A DNA stretch of 18,592 nucleotides from a bacterium (GCA_947502805.1 CANNBR010000011.1:1-18592); one strand, 5' to 3'. Numbered from the stretch's first letter, positions 1 through 7,755 are shown. A program made the numbers and translations. Notes: generated from the sequence alone by a model not told the origin.

Positions 1-263
1 TCCTCTTCTGCTGCACGCTTACCAATTTCTGGGTTTGCACCAGCACCAAGGCCTTTGGTTGATTTTAAACCAATCTGAATTTTGGTTCCTGCAAGCGATA
101 TATGAAGAGCTTGTGCATCAGTATTGACTGCATAAAACTCCGCCCCTTTAAACCCTGATTCAACCATGCAGTTAATAGTGTTCCCTCCAGCTCCCCCAAC
201 TCCCACCACTTTTATGCAAGCAACGGCACCATTGCCTTTTTCTTCTTGCTCAAGATGTATCAT
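1..263 (-). CDS. ftsZ: Cell division GTPase FtsZ, N-terminal part (cut by window edge)
   Basis: FtsZ is the tubulin-like GTPase that forms the cytoplasmic Z ring. Only the first 87 or so codons lie in the window; the gene continues past base 1. The translation starts MIHLEQEEKG and contains the FtsZ opening strand and nucleotide loop (IKVVGVGGAGGNTINCM, near residues 17-33), then AVNTDAQAL and GLGAGANPEIGKRAAEE, which are the conserved early GTP-binding segments. The ATG at 261-263 is preceded by an AGGAG Shine-Dalgarno (271-275 on this strand). It follows ftsA by 24 bases on the same strand, the usual ftsQ-ftsA-ftsZ order, so it is probably cotranscribed. The family call is secure; nothing can be said about the C-terminal peptide that binds FtsA. 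Confidence 0.96.
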   Translation of the reverse strand, partial: MIHLEQEEKGNGAVACIKVVGVGGAGGNTINCMVESGFKGAEFYAVNTDAQALHISLAGTKIQIGLKSTKGLGAGANPEIGKRAAEE

Positions 264-287
264 GTTCACTCTCCTTGCTTTACGACC

Positions 288-1523
288 CTAAAAAAAGTCA
301 GAAACCCACGATTTCATACGCATCAATAAACGGGTTACCCCTTTTTGATCATCATTAAACAAGCCTGAAGAACGTCCTTTGTCCCCCGCAAGCAACAAAA
401 GCCCATAGCCTGTGGCATAGATAGGATTAGAGAGTATTTCTGGATCATTGTGAAGAATACGCGGACGCCCAATGCGAACCGGCACGCCACAAATATCTTC
501 AGCAACCTCTTTAAGACCTTCAAGCATGCTACCACCACCAGTGATAACCAAGCCTGAAACAAGTACGTGAGAAAGATGATGTGTAAGAATTTCTTCGTGC
601 ACTAACGAAAGTAACTCTTGGCTGCGAGCCTCAAGTATCTCAGTGATGTCTTTCATGTGTATCGTGCGCATGATTTCTCCTTGGATCAGCTCTCCTTCTA
701 TGATGCTATCATTTTCTAACAGACGAGAGTTTGCAAGTCCATAGTCTCGTTTTATTCGTTCTGCATCCTTCGTGGTAATACGCAATCCAATAGCAAGATC
801 ATTGGTGAAATGGTTGCCAGCAACAGGAATGACCTTCGTATGACAAATAGTTCCCCTTTGATAAATCGCTAAATCGGTTGTCCCTCCCCCGATATCAATC
901 ATCCCCACCCCTAAATCTCGCTCATCGTCATTAAGCACTGCTTTGGCAGAGGCAAGTTGTTCCAAAATCACATCTTGCACTAGAATTCCTGCTTGCTCAC
1001 AACACGAAACCAAATTATGGACGGATGTTACTGAGCCAGTAATCATATGTATTTGTGCCTCAAGCCGAACACCAAACATCCCTAATGGATCTTGCACCCG
1101 CTCTTGCCCATCGATACTGAAATACCGTGGAAGAACATGGAGCACTTGTTGACCTTCTTGAAGAGGTACTGCTTTTGCATTGGCAATAACATTGGCAATA
1201 TCTTCTTGCGTCACTCCTTTTTTTCCAATCGGCACTGCACCATACACATTGCGAGACTGAATATGGCTCCCAGACACCCCTACAACAGCCGATTCTATTC
1301 TGACGTTAGCCATAAGTTGCGCTTCTTCAACCGCGTCTTTGATTGAACGAATAGTTTTGGCCATATCAACCACTACCCCTTTGCGCAATCCTTCTGAAGG
1401 AACTTTGCCAATCCCTAAAATTTCAACCGAACCTTCGCTTAGTTGTTGACCAATCAACACACAAATCTTTGTTGTTCCCACATCAATAGCAGTAACTATG
1501 TTATCCGCAAACAGTTTTTTCAT
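288..1523 (-). CDS. ftsA: Cell division protein FtsA
   Basis: FtsA is the actin-like ATPase that anchors FtsZ filaments to the inner membrane. At 411 residues it has normal family length. Visible landmarks are the phosphate-1 loop AIDVGTTK near the start, the phosphate-2 segment MIDIGGGTTDLA in the middle, the adenosine motif VSGLVITGGGSML near residue 330, and a C-terminal amphipathic tail (RLLMRMKSWVSDFF) that matches the FtsA membrane-targeting helix. The reading frame is open nine codons further upstream, but I start at the ATG at 1521-1523 (MKKLFADN). It has a GGGAG ribosome site about eight bases upstream and gives the conserved N-terminus. The first 23 bases overlap the end of ftsQ, suggesting coupled translation. 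All expected motifs are present. Confidence 0.96.
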   Translation of the reverse strand: MKKLFADNIVTAIDVGTTKICVLIGQQLSEGSVEILGIGKVPSEGLRKGVVVDMAKTIRSIKDAVEEAQLMANVRIESAVVGVSGSHIQSRNVYGAVPIGKKGVTQEDIANVIANAKAVPLQEGQQVLHVLPRYFSIDGQERVQDPLGMFGVRLEAQIHMITGSVTSVHNLVSCCEQAGILVQDVILEQLASAKAVLNDDERDLGVGMIDIGGGTTDLAIYQRGTICHTKVIPVAGNHFTNDLAIGLRITTKDAERIKRDYGLANSRLLENDSIIEGELIQGEIMRTIHMKDITEILEARSQELLSLVHEEILTHHLSHVLVSGLVITGGGSMLEGLKEVAEDICGVPVRIGRPRILHNDPEILSNPIYATGYGLLLLAGDKGRSSGLFNDDQKGVTRLLMRMKSWVSDFF

Positions 1524-2262
1524 TTGTGACACTCCCCCCCGGAAATACAATCATTTGACCCTTAAACCGCCTATCAATACACCAGTCGTTTTTTGTCCCC
1601 TTACGACCTGTTTTTCTTTCTAAAAGCGCCATCGTTACTTCTCTGCATGCAGGCTGCAGTATCGTTTCTACTGTTGTTTGCGTAGACCCTAGCACCGTAA
1701 TATGTACATGCTGTTTATCATGAAATTTTATAAGAGAACTATCTACCCATTCAACGTCATAGAATGCATGCACCGCTGGATCAAGTGCCCGCGCATATTC
1801 AATACATTCTTGTGAAAAAGGTTGATTATTTTCAGCTTGAGCTACCGAAAAATGAGGGAGCTCTGCAAGCGCCAATTGATCAAAGTCATTCTGAGCAACT
1901 TGCACACCTCCACCTGTTACCGCCACCTGATTGTTAAAAACGAACAGGGGTCGAGCGCAGTAGACCGTTACTATCATTTTTTTTTGGCTTTTATAGGAAA
2001 AGGTTATTTTTTTTAACCCAAGAAATTGTTTTTTTAGTTCAGCCGAAAAGTGCTCCTGAGAGTATTGACTCGATTTGTGATCAGTAAAAAAAGCTCGTAA
2101 ACGTTTTTTACAATCAGCAGAAAGTGATGAAATCTGAGAATGATTAGAAAGCGCAAACTGCTGTGAGGGTGGAGCATAAAAATGGCGCGTGCATAATACT
2201 GCATAGCCACTCAAGCTTATAAGTGCCAAGCAAATGAACCCTACAATACCAACTCTCTTCAC
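1501..2262 (-). CDS. ftsQ: Cell division protein FtsQ/DivIB-like
   Basis: FtsQ is a single-pass inner-membrane protein with a periplasmic POTRA domain that links early and late divisome proteins. The 253-residue product has a short cytoplasmic start, one hydrophobic segment (about residues 4-22), and a periplasmic region. A stretch around 85-110 (LKKITFSYKSQKKMIVTV) fits the start of a POTRA fold. The end of the protein (RRFKGQMIV) resembles the FtsQ motif in which a basic strand precedes a hydrophobic one. Sequence similarity is otherwise weak, so the call rests partly on its place directly before ftsA. The start codon is GTG (2260-2262), preceded by GAGAGG at 2271-2276. It is the first gene after a good minus-strand promoter. 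Confidence 0.85.
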   Translation of the reverse strand: MKRVGIVGFICLALISLSGYAVLCTRHFYAPPSQQFALSNHSQISSLSADCKKRLRAFFTDHKSSQYSQEHFSAELKKQFLGLKKITFSYKSQKKMIVTVYCARPLFVFNNQVAVTGGGVQVAQNDFDQLALAELPHFSVAQAENNQPFSQECIEYARALDPAVHAFYDVEWVDSSLIKFHDKQHVHITVLGSTQTTVETILQPACREVTMALLERKTGRKGTKNDWCIDRRFKGQMIVFPGGSVTNEKTVCG

Positions 2263-2303
2263 AACCTCGACCTCTCTTTATAACTAAGGGACGTTTATCA
2301 CCT

Positions 2304-2333
2304 TTTATACGTTTTTCAGAGACTTCAAGTCAA
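2304..2333 (-). promoter_or_regulatory. Predicted sigma70-type promoter of ftsQ-ftsA-ftsZ
   Basis: On the minus strand a TTGACT -35 box (2328-2333) is followed after 18 bases by TATAAA (2304-2309). Each box is one base from consensus. The predicted transcription start is near 2297, about 35 bases upstream of the ftsQ GTG. No competing box of similar quality was seen for this strand. Recognised by eye only. Confidence 0.6.
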
Positions 2334-2547
2334 TGATTATTCTTAAAACCGCGATAGGGCAATAGTTTTAAGGCTGAAGCTTAAATCTTACATTTTTAGA
2401 GATCTTTATATGCCCGCATTTTAAAATTACAAATAGAACTATTGACTTGGGGGAGATAGATCACCTAATTTTGATAATAGAGATGGAAATGTTGTTCATC
2501 AAAAAATCTTTATAAAGTTTATTTTTATAAAAAAGAAGGAAAAAATC

Positions 2548-4839
2548 ATGAAAAGAAAAAATCTTGGCGCTCAATATGGAAAGATAACAGTCTTAATGGT
2601 TGCATTACTTTTGCACACTGCCTTTGCAGCAACGTCTGTACAAAAAATGTCCCCCCAGCAGTCATTGATACAAGCGATAACCTCAAACGATCTTACTGAA
2701 ATTCAAGCAGAAGCAGCCATTAAAGCAGCCATTAAAGATGGAGCAAGCGTTAACATGCCTGATAAATTTGGCACCACTCCGCTCATGACAGCAAGCTTAG
2801 TAACCTATAAAACAATGCCTCCTTTTATTCCCTATCTCGTTAAAGAAGGCGCAAGCCTTACTGCACAAGATAAAAATGGCTGCACTCCTCTCGATTATGC
2901 ATTGCTAGGATTTACCCCAGAAACAGTAACTTTTTTAAACAAACAAAAAGCTCCCATCGGAACCAATGCTTTAGTAAATGCAATCAACCAAAACAATATC
3001 CCCGCACTAGAAAAAGCTCTTGAAAAAGGCGCTAACCCAGACCTCTTAGTAGGCCAAGTACCACTTCTTTCTCTACTTACTTGTAGCGATACAAAAAGCA
3101 GCCTCCAGCTAGCAGAAACATTACTGAATAATAAAGCAACAAACGTTAACCTACTAGACCTCAATAGTAAAACACCCCTTATGAATGCAGTTAAAGAAAA
3201 TAACCTTAAAATGGCACAGCTTTTTATTAGCCATAAAGCTGATGTAAATCTTCAAGATAGCAATGGATATACAGCTCTCATGTCGGCAGCAAATAACAAC
3301 AACTTACTAATAATAAAAAATCTACTTAATAAAGGTGCTAAAACTACTCTACAAGCCAATGTAGCAAATTATTCACAGACCGCTTTAATGGTAGCAGTAA
3401 ATCAGCAAACTCCTTCTCTTGATATCGTAAAAGCTTTACTCAATGCCCCTGACATCCAAGACAGTATTAATTTACAAGATAATACTGGGTGGACTGCTCT
3501 CATGTATGCAGTTAACAAAGGGAATTTATCAATAACTCAAGCTCTGATTGCCATTGGAGCAGACACAACAATCGTTAGTTCAAAAGACGGCACAGCATGG
3601 TCTGTTTCAGCAGCAAATTGTAGACCTGCGCTCCAAGCTGCTGCTGAAAAAGCAACAGCAACCAGTAATCTTTTAACTGCTCTTGTTAACGGTGATCTTG
3701 CGGGCGTTAACAGTGCTCTTACTGCAGGAGCCAATATTAACATGCCTGATGCAGATGGCTTAACCCCACTCATGGGGGCAGTAGATACCAACAACTTACT
3801 AATAACACAAGCGCTCATTACTGCAGGTGCTAAAACTACTCCACAAGCCAATGTCGCAAATTCTTCAGATACCGCTCTTATTATAGCCCTAAATCAGCAA
3901 ACTCCTTCTCTGCCTGTGGTACAAGCGCTTCTTGGGGCACATGACATCAAAGACAGTATTAATATTCAAGATAGTGCTGGACATACTGCTCTGATTTATG
4001 CCGTTAGCGAAGGGAATACAGCTATCGTTAAAGCCTTTGTAGGGATTAAAGGAATTGACGCTAATATTCAGGACGATACTGGCATGACCGCTCTGATGTA
4101 TGCCGTTAACACAGGAAATACAGCCATGGTTCAAGCTCTTGTAGGGATTAAAGGAATTGACGCTAATATTCAGGACGATACTGGCATGACCGCTCTGATG
4201 TATGCAGCAAGCAATAATAATGGAGCCATTAGTGGCAATTTGCTACCAATTTTAAACCTGCTCGTAAAAATTCCTGGCATAAATCTTAATAAACAAAACA
4301 ATAACAGTAAGGCTTTTATGCCTGGATTCACAGCACTCGATTATGCATCTGATGCTTACATAACTTTCCTAACCACAGCCGGAGAAACTGCTCTTACACT
4401 TGCTGCTAAGGCAGGAAATATAGATAAGGTTCAAGCGCTTCTTAAAGCTCCAGCAATCTCACAAAGTATTAATATGCAAGACAGTACTGGTTCAACAGCT
4501 CTCATCTATGCCGCTAGTGCAGGAAATACAGCTATGGTTCAAGCTCTTGTAGGGATTAAAGGAATTGATGCTAATATTCAGGACAACACTGGCATGACCG
4601 CTCTGATGTATGCAGCAAGCAATAATTATGGAGCCATTAGTGGCAATTTGCTACCGATTTTACAGTTGCTCGTAAAAATTCCTGGCATAAATCTTAATAT
4701 ACAAAACAGTAATGCAAATGCTAGCTTGGGAAACGGAGGGGATTACACAGCACTCGATTATGCATCTGATGCTTCTTACGAAACTTTCCTAACCAAAGCC
4801 GGAGCAATTTCTAGTATAGCCATAATCTTAAATAATTAA
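2548..4839 (+). CDS. Exported ankyrin-repeat protein
   Basis: This 763-residue protein opens with a basic start and a hydrophobic core, ending in AFA-A near residue 27-28, a good signal peptide. Most of the rest is ankyrin repeats: about 17 units with the pattern D-x-x-G-x-T-A-L-M-x-A followed by a helix and a NIQD/NLQD loop. Some units are expanded, with extra loops carrying QQTPSL and SGNLLPIL. Ankyrin repeats bind proteins; in intracellular bacteria they often act on host factors, but export outside the cell is inferred here. Three modules at the C-terminal end are nearly identical at DNA level, showing recent internal duplication. The ATG has an AAGGA ribosome site about eight bases upstream. 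No enzymatic or anchoring domain was seen. A strong hairpin terminator follows the stop. Molecular target unknown. Confidence 0.93.
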   Translation: MKRKNLGAQYGKITVLMVALLLHTAFAATSVQKMSPQQSLIQAITSNDLTEIQAEAAIKAAIKDGASVNMPDKFGTTPLMTASLVTYKTMPPFIPYLVKEGASLTAQDKNGCTPLDYALLGFTPETVTFLNKQKAPIGTNALVNAINQNNIPALEKALEKGANPDLLVGQVPLLSLLTCSDTKSSLQLAETLLNNKATNVNLLDLNSKTPLMNAVKENNLKMAQLFISHKADVNLQDSNGYTALMSAANNNNLLIIKNLLNKGAKTTLQANVANYSQTALMVAVNQQTPSLDIVKALLNAPDIQDSINLQDNTGWTALMYAVNKGNLSITQALIAIGADTTIVSSKDGTAWSVSAANCRPALQAAAEKATATSNLLTALVNGDLAGVNSALTAGANINMPDADGLTPLMGAVDTNNLLITQALITAGAKTTPQANVANSSDTALIIALNQQTPSLPVVQALLGAHDIKDSINIQDSAGHTALIYAVSEGNTAIVKAFVGIKGIDANIQDDTGMTALMYAVNTGNTAMVQALVGIKGIDANIQDDTGMTALMYAASNNNGAISGNLLPILNLLVKIPGINLNKQNNNSKAFMPGFTALDYASDAYITFLTTAGETALTLAAKAGNIDKVQALLKAPAISQSINMQDSTGSTALIYAASAGNTAMVQALVGIKGIDANIQDNTGMTALMYAASNNYGAISGNLLPILQLLVKIPGINLNIQNSNANASLGNGGDYTALDYASDASYETFLTKAGAISSIAIILNN
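4039..4205 (+). repeat. Perfect 65-bp tandem direct repeat in the ankyrin gene
   Basis: Bases 4039-4103 and 4141-4205 are identical over 65 bp and lie 102 bp (34 codons) apart, so each period is one ankyrin unit. A third copy at 4549-4613 differs at three positions. The identity includes synonymous sites, so it reflects recent duplication or gene conversion rather than protein-level constraint. Confidence 0.9.
4113..4708 (+). repeat. Two copies of a 188-bp ankyrin module (4113-4300 and 4521-4708)
   Basis: The segment at 4113-4300 recurs at 4521-4708, offset 408 bp (136 codons, in frame), with about ten mismatches by hand count. Weaker similarity continues to about 4383 and 4803, including the shared string ACAGCACTCGATTATGCATC. 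An older duplicated pair is visible around 3300-3490 and 3793-3980 (shared AATCAGCAAACTCCTTCTCT). The C-terminal third of the gene therefore grew by in-frame block duplication. Confidence 0.88.
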
Positions 4840-4847
4840 ATTCTATA

Positions 4848-4886
4848 ATAAAAGAGCGCCTCTTGAAAAAATAGGCGCTCTTTTAT
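4848..4886. terminator. Strong intrinsic terminator, probably bidirectional
   Basis: Two perfect 14-base arms (4848-4861 and 4873-4886, core AGAGCGCCT / AGGCGCTCT) enclose an 11-base loop. The right arm ends in TTTTAT on the plus strand, and the left arm read on the minus strand also ends in TTTTAT. It sits eight bases after the ankyrin gene stop and faces the convergent rlmB-like gene, so it can serve both. Confidence 0.85.
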
Positions 4887-4900
4887 TTCTGATCACACTT

Positions 4901-4941
4901 AGATTCCCTTACCATTCATTATCGCTCCCTGGGAATGACAC
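4901..4941 (-). repeat. Dispersed repeat unit (family of the 7651-7689 unit)
   Basis: This unit starts AGATTCCCTTACC and ends CTGGGAATGACAC. Both 13-base ends are identical to the ends of the unit at 7651-7689, while the middle differs. Read on the minus strand it begins GTGTCATTCCCAG and ends GGGAATCT, resembling the TCATTCCC...GGGAATC palindromic repeats found between genes in many bacteria. Degenerate sequence up to about 5000 may be a second, older unit. Confidence 0.7.
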
Positions 4942-5012
4942 TGCTCGGCAAAGCTATCGCTCTCTGGCGCTAGCCTGAAATAGTTCCGTGGGAACGAAGA
5001 CAGGAAATGGAC

Positions 5013-5753
5013 TTACTCAGTAAAACTATTGCTCACGATAGACATAATAATACCCGCCGCAACCGAAGCATTATACGAAACATCAGGGGATTTTTGAGGT
5101 AATGTTACGACGGTACCCGCTTTTAGAGACTGGTAAGAAACTCCAAGCCCTTCACTACCAATAACCAAACACATAGGTTTTTTGTATTCAACAGTAAATG
5201 CGTTTGCGTTTTCACTCAAAGCAGCAACATAAATATTGTATCCAGCATGTTTAAGATCCATAAGTGCAACAGATGGGGTAGTTACTTGATAGATACTCAT
5301 ACGTTCAGCAAGGCCAGCTGATGCTTTAATGGCAGCAGAATTTAATGCAACACCTTGTTTTTGAACAAGAATAACTCCATCAGCTCCTGTGCAATAGGCA
5401 GAACGAATAATCGCTCCTAAATTACGAGCATCTTGAATACCATCAAGCATGACCAAAAATTGGTCTCTACTTACATCAAAAAACTTTTTACGGTATGAAA
5501 ATGGCTCTGCAAGGGCAGCAATTCCTTGATGGTCAGTGGTGCCAATACGTTCAGAAAGAGCTTGGCGAGCAAGCCTGTGAATAGAGTATGGGTATTTTGG
5601 CAAGAGCGGTTGTATTTCCGCCCAGCTTTTTGGATCATCAGAAAGGGTAAAAATGTCGTATACCCTACGTTTTTTTTGTGCAAGAAGTTCTCGTACTGGA
5701 TGCACTCCATAGACAAGTTCTGCGGTTCCCATTTCTCTAGGAGTTTTTTTCAC
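5013..5753 (-). CDS. rlmB: SpoU-family 23S rRNA 2'-O-methyltransferase (RlmB-like)
   Basis: SpoU/TrmH-family enzymes with a knotted fold transfer a methyl group from S-adenosylmethionine to a ribose 2'-OH. RlmB modifies a guanosine in the peptidyl-transferase region of 23S rRNA. The 246-residue protein has an N-terminal substrate-binding domain starting VYGVHPVRELL. The SpoU motifs follow: LDGIQDARNLGAIIRSA (motif 1), LVIGSEGLGV (motif 2) and LPQKSPDVSYNASVAAGI (motif 3). Motif 3 normally reads SLNVSVA; the key Asn is retained. The start is GTG at 5751-5753, supported by AAAGGA at 5760-5765 with six-base spacing; the alternative ATG at 5730-5732 lacks a convincing site. A promoter lies upstream at 5825-5852. 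The family is certain; assignment to RlmB rather than another SpoU methylase is likely from the N-terminal domain. Confidence 0.88.
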   Translation of the reverse strand: MKKTPREMGTAELVYGVHPVRELLAQKKRRVYDIFTLSDDPKSWAEIQPLLPKYPYSIHRLARQALSERIGTTDHQGIAALAEPFSYRKKFFDVSRDQFLVMLDGIQDARNLGAIIRSAYCTGADGVILVQKQGVALNSAAIKASAGLAERMSIYQVTTPSVALMDLKHAGYNIYVAALSENANAFTVEYKKPMCLVIGSEGLGVSYQSLKAGTVVTLPQKSPDVSYNASVAAGIIMSIVSNSFTE

Positions 5754-5759
5754 TGTCGG

Positions 5760-5765
5760 TCCTTT
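5760..5765 (-). promoter_or_regulatory. Ribosome binding site deciding the GTG start of the rlmB-like gene
   Basis: AAAGGA on the minus strand lies six bases before the GTG at 5751-5753. The in-frame ATG 21 bases downstream has no purine-rich site at normal spacing, so GTG is preferred. Confidence 0.65.
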
Positions 5766-5824
5766 GTAAAACGCCTACCGAACTACATCGGAAAAAGCAG
5801 TTAAGGTTAAAAGCTGATCTAATC

Positions 5825-5852
5825 AGTATACCATAGATGGGATTCTTGGAAA
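5825..5852 (-). promoter_or_regulatory. Predicted extended -10 promoter of the rlmB-like gene
   Basis: On the minus strand TATACT (5825-5830) is preceded directly by TGG, giving the extended TGn-TATACT form. A -35-like TTTCCA (5847-5852) lies 16 bases upstream. The predicted start of transcription near 5818 leaves a leader of about 65 bases. Recognised by eye. Confidence 0.5.
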
Positions 5853-5933
5853 GAAGCGCTACTGAATTGCCTTTTTTGGCAAAAAGACTACCTTAATTTT
5901 CAATTAAAACTTTATCAATCCTAAGGAGTCATT

Positions 5934-6416
5934 ATGAAAAACCTTCTGCTTAGCAGTTTTTTATTACTCATTACTGTAACCCTAAGCGGATCTGATAAAC
6001 CTCTAAAAACAACAACACTCACTGCTTTTTCAGGAGCATGTGCTGCCGGACTTGGATTAGGGCTCAAGAAAGGTATTGATTATTCTCTAGCTAACTACTC
6101 ATTCGATATGCCGACGATTATAACTCCAACAAAAGAGAGTTCTTTATTATTGATAGGGTTTGGTGCTTTAGGCGGGGGCCTTGTACTTGAAAAACTGTAT
6201 TGTGATAAAACAACTTCTTTTGACGATGTTCTTCCTATTGAAAACAAATCAATAAAGCTGCGTGTAGGTAAAGCGCTTACATTAACAATAGAGGTCGGTA
6301 CTGCCTATTGGATGCTTACACAAGTAGCTCTCCTAAAACCTCTAGATGCCGCACTGTGCACTGCTTTTGGTCTCGGTGTAATTACCTGCATAAAACATGA
6401 TAAAGAGAAGGCATGA
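5934..6416 (+). CDS. Small exported or membrane protein of unknown function, upstream of alr
   Basis: I do not recognise this 160-residue protein. It begins with a classic signal sequence or membrane anchor (MKNLLLSSFLLLITVTLSGS). Glycine-rich hydrophobic stretches follow near residues 33-45 (GACAAGLGLGL) and 70-83 (LLLIGFGALGGGL), with further ones near 120-133 and 138-150. It therefore probably sits in or crosses a membrane several times. The ATG has a near-perfect ribosome site (TAAGGAG, about five bases upstream), so expression may be strong. Its TGA overlaps the ATG of alr by the four-base ATGA, implying translational coupling and possibly a related role at the envelope. No catalytic motif or repeat was seen. 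Confidence 0.8.
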   Translation: MKNLLLSSFLLLITVTLSGSDKPLKTTTLTAFSGACAAGLGLGLKKGIDYSLANYSFDMPTIITPTKESSLLLIGFGALGGGLVLEKLYCDKTTSFDDVLPIENKSIKLRVGKALTLTIEVGTAYWMLTQVALLKPLDAALCTAFGLGVITCIKHDKEKA

Positions 6417-7543
6417 ATCATCATAGTATTGTAGAAATCAGTAAAAGCGCGCTGCTTCATAATATCGCCAGCTACAAAGCGATACTTGGCCCGCAAACTC
6501 TTCTTGCTCCGGTCATAAAAAGTAATGCCTATGGTCATGGCATAGTGGAAGTGGGGGCTATTTTAGACACAAGTGCTGATGTCGGCTACTTGTGCGTAGT
6601 CAGTGTTTCTGAAGCTTTGCAATTACGCGCACACGGCATCACCAAACCGATTCTTGTTTTAAGTATTATTGATGGTCATGTAAAAGATGCGATCGAACAA
6701 AATATCGACTTAGTTGTGTATGATTTACCTTTTGCGCAAGAACTTAACAGTATCGCACAACGCCTTTCTAAAAAAGCTCGCATTCATATAAAAATAGATA
6801 CTGGGCTTTCCCGTTTAGGAGTGCATCATCAAGAAGCAGAAGCATTTGTACAAACGTGTGCACAACTTCGAGGCATTGAAATTATAGGCATCTTTTCACA
6901 CTTTGCAGCCTCTGAACGAAGCGACCTTTCTTTTTCTCATTTACAAACAGAACGATTCTTTACCCTTATTAAGCAGCTAGAAAAAAATGGTATTCATATT
7001 CCCCTCAAGCATTTTGCAAGTTCTGCAGCTATTACTTCTTTACCTGAAAGCCATCTCACCTTTGCGCGCCTTGGCATTAGTACCTACGGTTTATGGTCTT
7101 CGGTAGAAAGCAAAGTACGTATGGAAACCTTGCATCCACATTTTTTTTTACGCTCAGTCATGCAATGGAAAACGCGCGTTATTGCACGTAAAACAATCCC
7201 TGCTGGTAGTTATGTTGGGTATGATTGTACGTACCAAGCGCCCATTACTATAGAAACAGCCATCCTCCCTATCGGTTATTACGATGGATACGACCGCAGG
7301 CTTTCAAATCAAAGTTTTGTAAAAATTAAAGATCGGTTTTTTCCTGTACGCGGACGTATTGCCATGAACCTTTGCATTGTTGATGTAACTACAGACCCAG
7401 AAATTATGATTGGCGATGAAGTAACTTTGCTTGGAGCAGAACATTTAATAACTGCCGAAATGCTTGCTGAACAATGCCGCACCATTAATTATGAATTTGT
7501 TACACGAATTAACCCGCTTATTGTTCGCAAAGTTGTTGAGTAG
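6413..7543 (+). CDS. alr: Alanine racemase
   Basis: The PLP enzyme interconverts L- and D-alanine for peptidoglycan. At 376 residues it has normal length. The PLP lysine is in APVIKSNAYGHG (K36), followed by KIDTGLSRLG, FSHFAASE and the TYG segment in RLGISTYG. The catalytic tyrosine of the second domain falls in GYDCTYQAP (Y270). GYYDGYDRRLSN and RGRIAMNLCIVDV follow. The last motif usually reads Met-Asp; here it is Met-Asn, a small departure near the active site. The start ATG at 6413 overlaps the upstream stop (ATGA) and has AGAAGG in front. Its presence suggests at least some peptidoglycan synthesis, consistent with ftsQAZ in the same window. Confidence 0.95.
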   Translation: MNHHSIVEISKSALLHNIASYKAILGPQTLLAPVIKSNAYGHGIVEVGAILDTSADVGYLCVVSVSEALQLRAHGITKPILVLSIIDGHVKDAIEQNIDLVVYDLPFAQELNSIAQRLSKKARIHIKIDTGLSRLGVHHQEAEAFVQTCAQLRGIEIIGIFSHFAASERSDLSFSHLQTERFFTLIKQLEKNGIHIPLKHFASSAAITSLPESHLTFARLGISTYGLWSSVESKVRMETLHPHFFLRSVMQWKTRVIARKTIPAGSYVGYDCTYQAPITIETAILPIGYYDGYDRRLSNQSFVKIKDRFFPVRGRIAMNLCIVDVTTDPEIMIGDEVTLLGAEHLITAEMLAEQCRTINYEFVTRINPLIVRKVVE

Positions 7544-7565
7544 ATTAATTTTTCCTATACTAAAT

Positions 7566-7689
7566 GTGTCATCCTCAGAGAGCAAAGCGAACGGTATGGA
7601 GATCTATAGAAAAGAAAAAATCTTCATCAAAAAGGACTTATACATACCAAAGATTCCCTTACCGCTCCTTACGTCACTGGGAATGACAC
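7566..7689. repeat. Inverted pair of dispersed repeat units (MITE-like)
   Basis: Unit 7566-7605 begins GTGTCATCCTCAG and ends GAGATCT. Unit 7651-7689 read on the minus strand begins GTGTCATTCCCAG and ends GGGAATCT. The two are related but diverged, face each other, and are separated by 45 bases of AT-rich sequence. Transcribed, they could form a long imperfect hairpin. The right unit shares both 13-base ends with the unit at 4901-4941. No coding gene lies inside. The pair occupies most of the 212-base gap between alr and the kinase gene. Confidence 0.7.
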
Positions 7690-7713
7690 AAGATTTCAAA
7701 TCAGAACTATAAT
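7683..7713 (+). promoter_or_regulatory. Possible promoter of the deoxynucleoside kinase gene, partly inside a repeat
   Basis: A perfect TATAAT (7708-7713) lies about 42 bases before the ATG. The best -35 match is ATGACA (7683-7688), which is the edge of the repeat unit, at a rather long 19-base spacing. Transcription would start near 7720. The -10 box is convincing; the -35 assignment is tentative. Confidence 0.45.
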
Positions 7714-7755
7714 GAAAATCTAATAAATTTTTATCCTACCAGTAAGGGAAATTCG

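Noticed and set aside
2442..2478. TTGACT followed by TGATAAT as a promoter for the ankyrin gene
   Set aside because: The distance between boxes is 25 bases, too long for sigma70. The only hexamer at normal spacing (TAATTT) is poor. The true promoter was not identified.
4039..4613. Regularly spaced identical segments considered as a CRISPR-like array
   Set aside because: They lie in frame within one protein gene, the period matches one ankyrin unit, and the intervening sequence codes for the same fold.
5867..5882. TTGCC / GGCAA inverted repeat around a T-run before the 160-residue protein
   Set aside because: Only five paired bases, with the T-run in the loop rather than after the stem. Not a terminator, and no evidence for an operator.
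7464..7712. Open frame spanning the end of alr and the gap before the kinase
   Set aside because: Half of it is an out-of-frame reading of alr and the rest runs through the inverted repeat units. No ribosome site and no protein-like composition.
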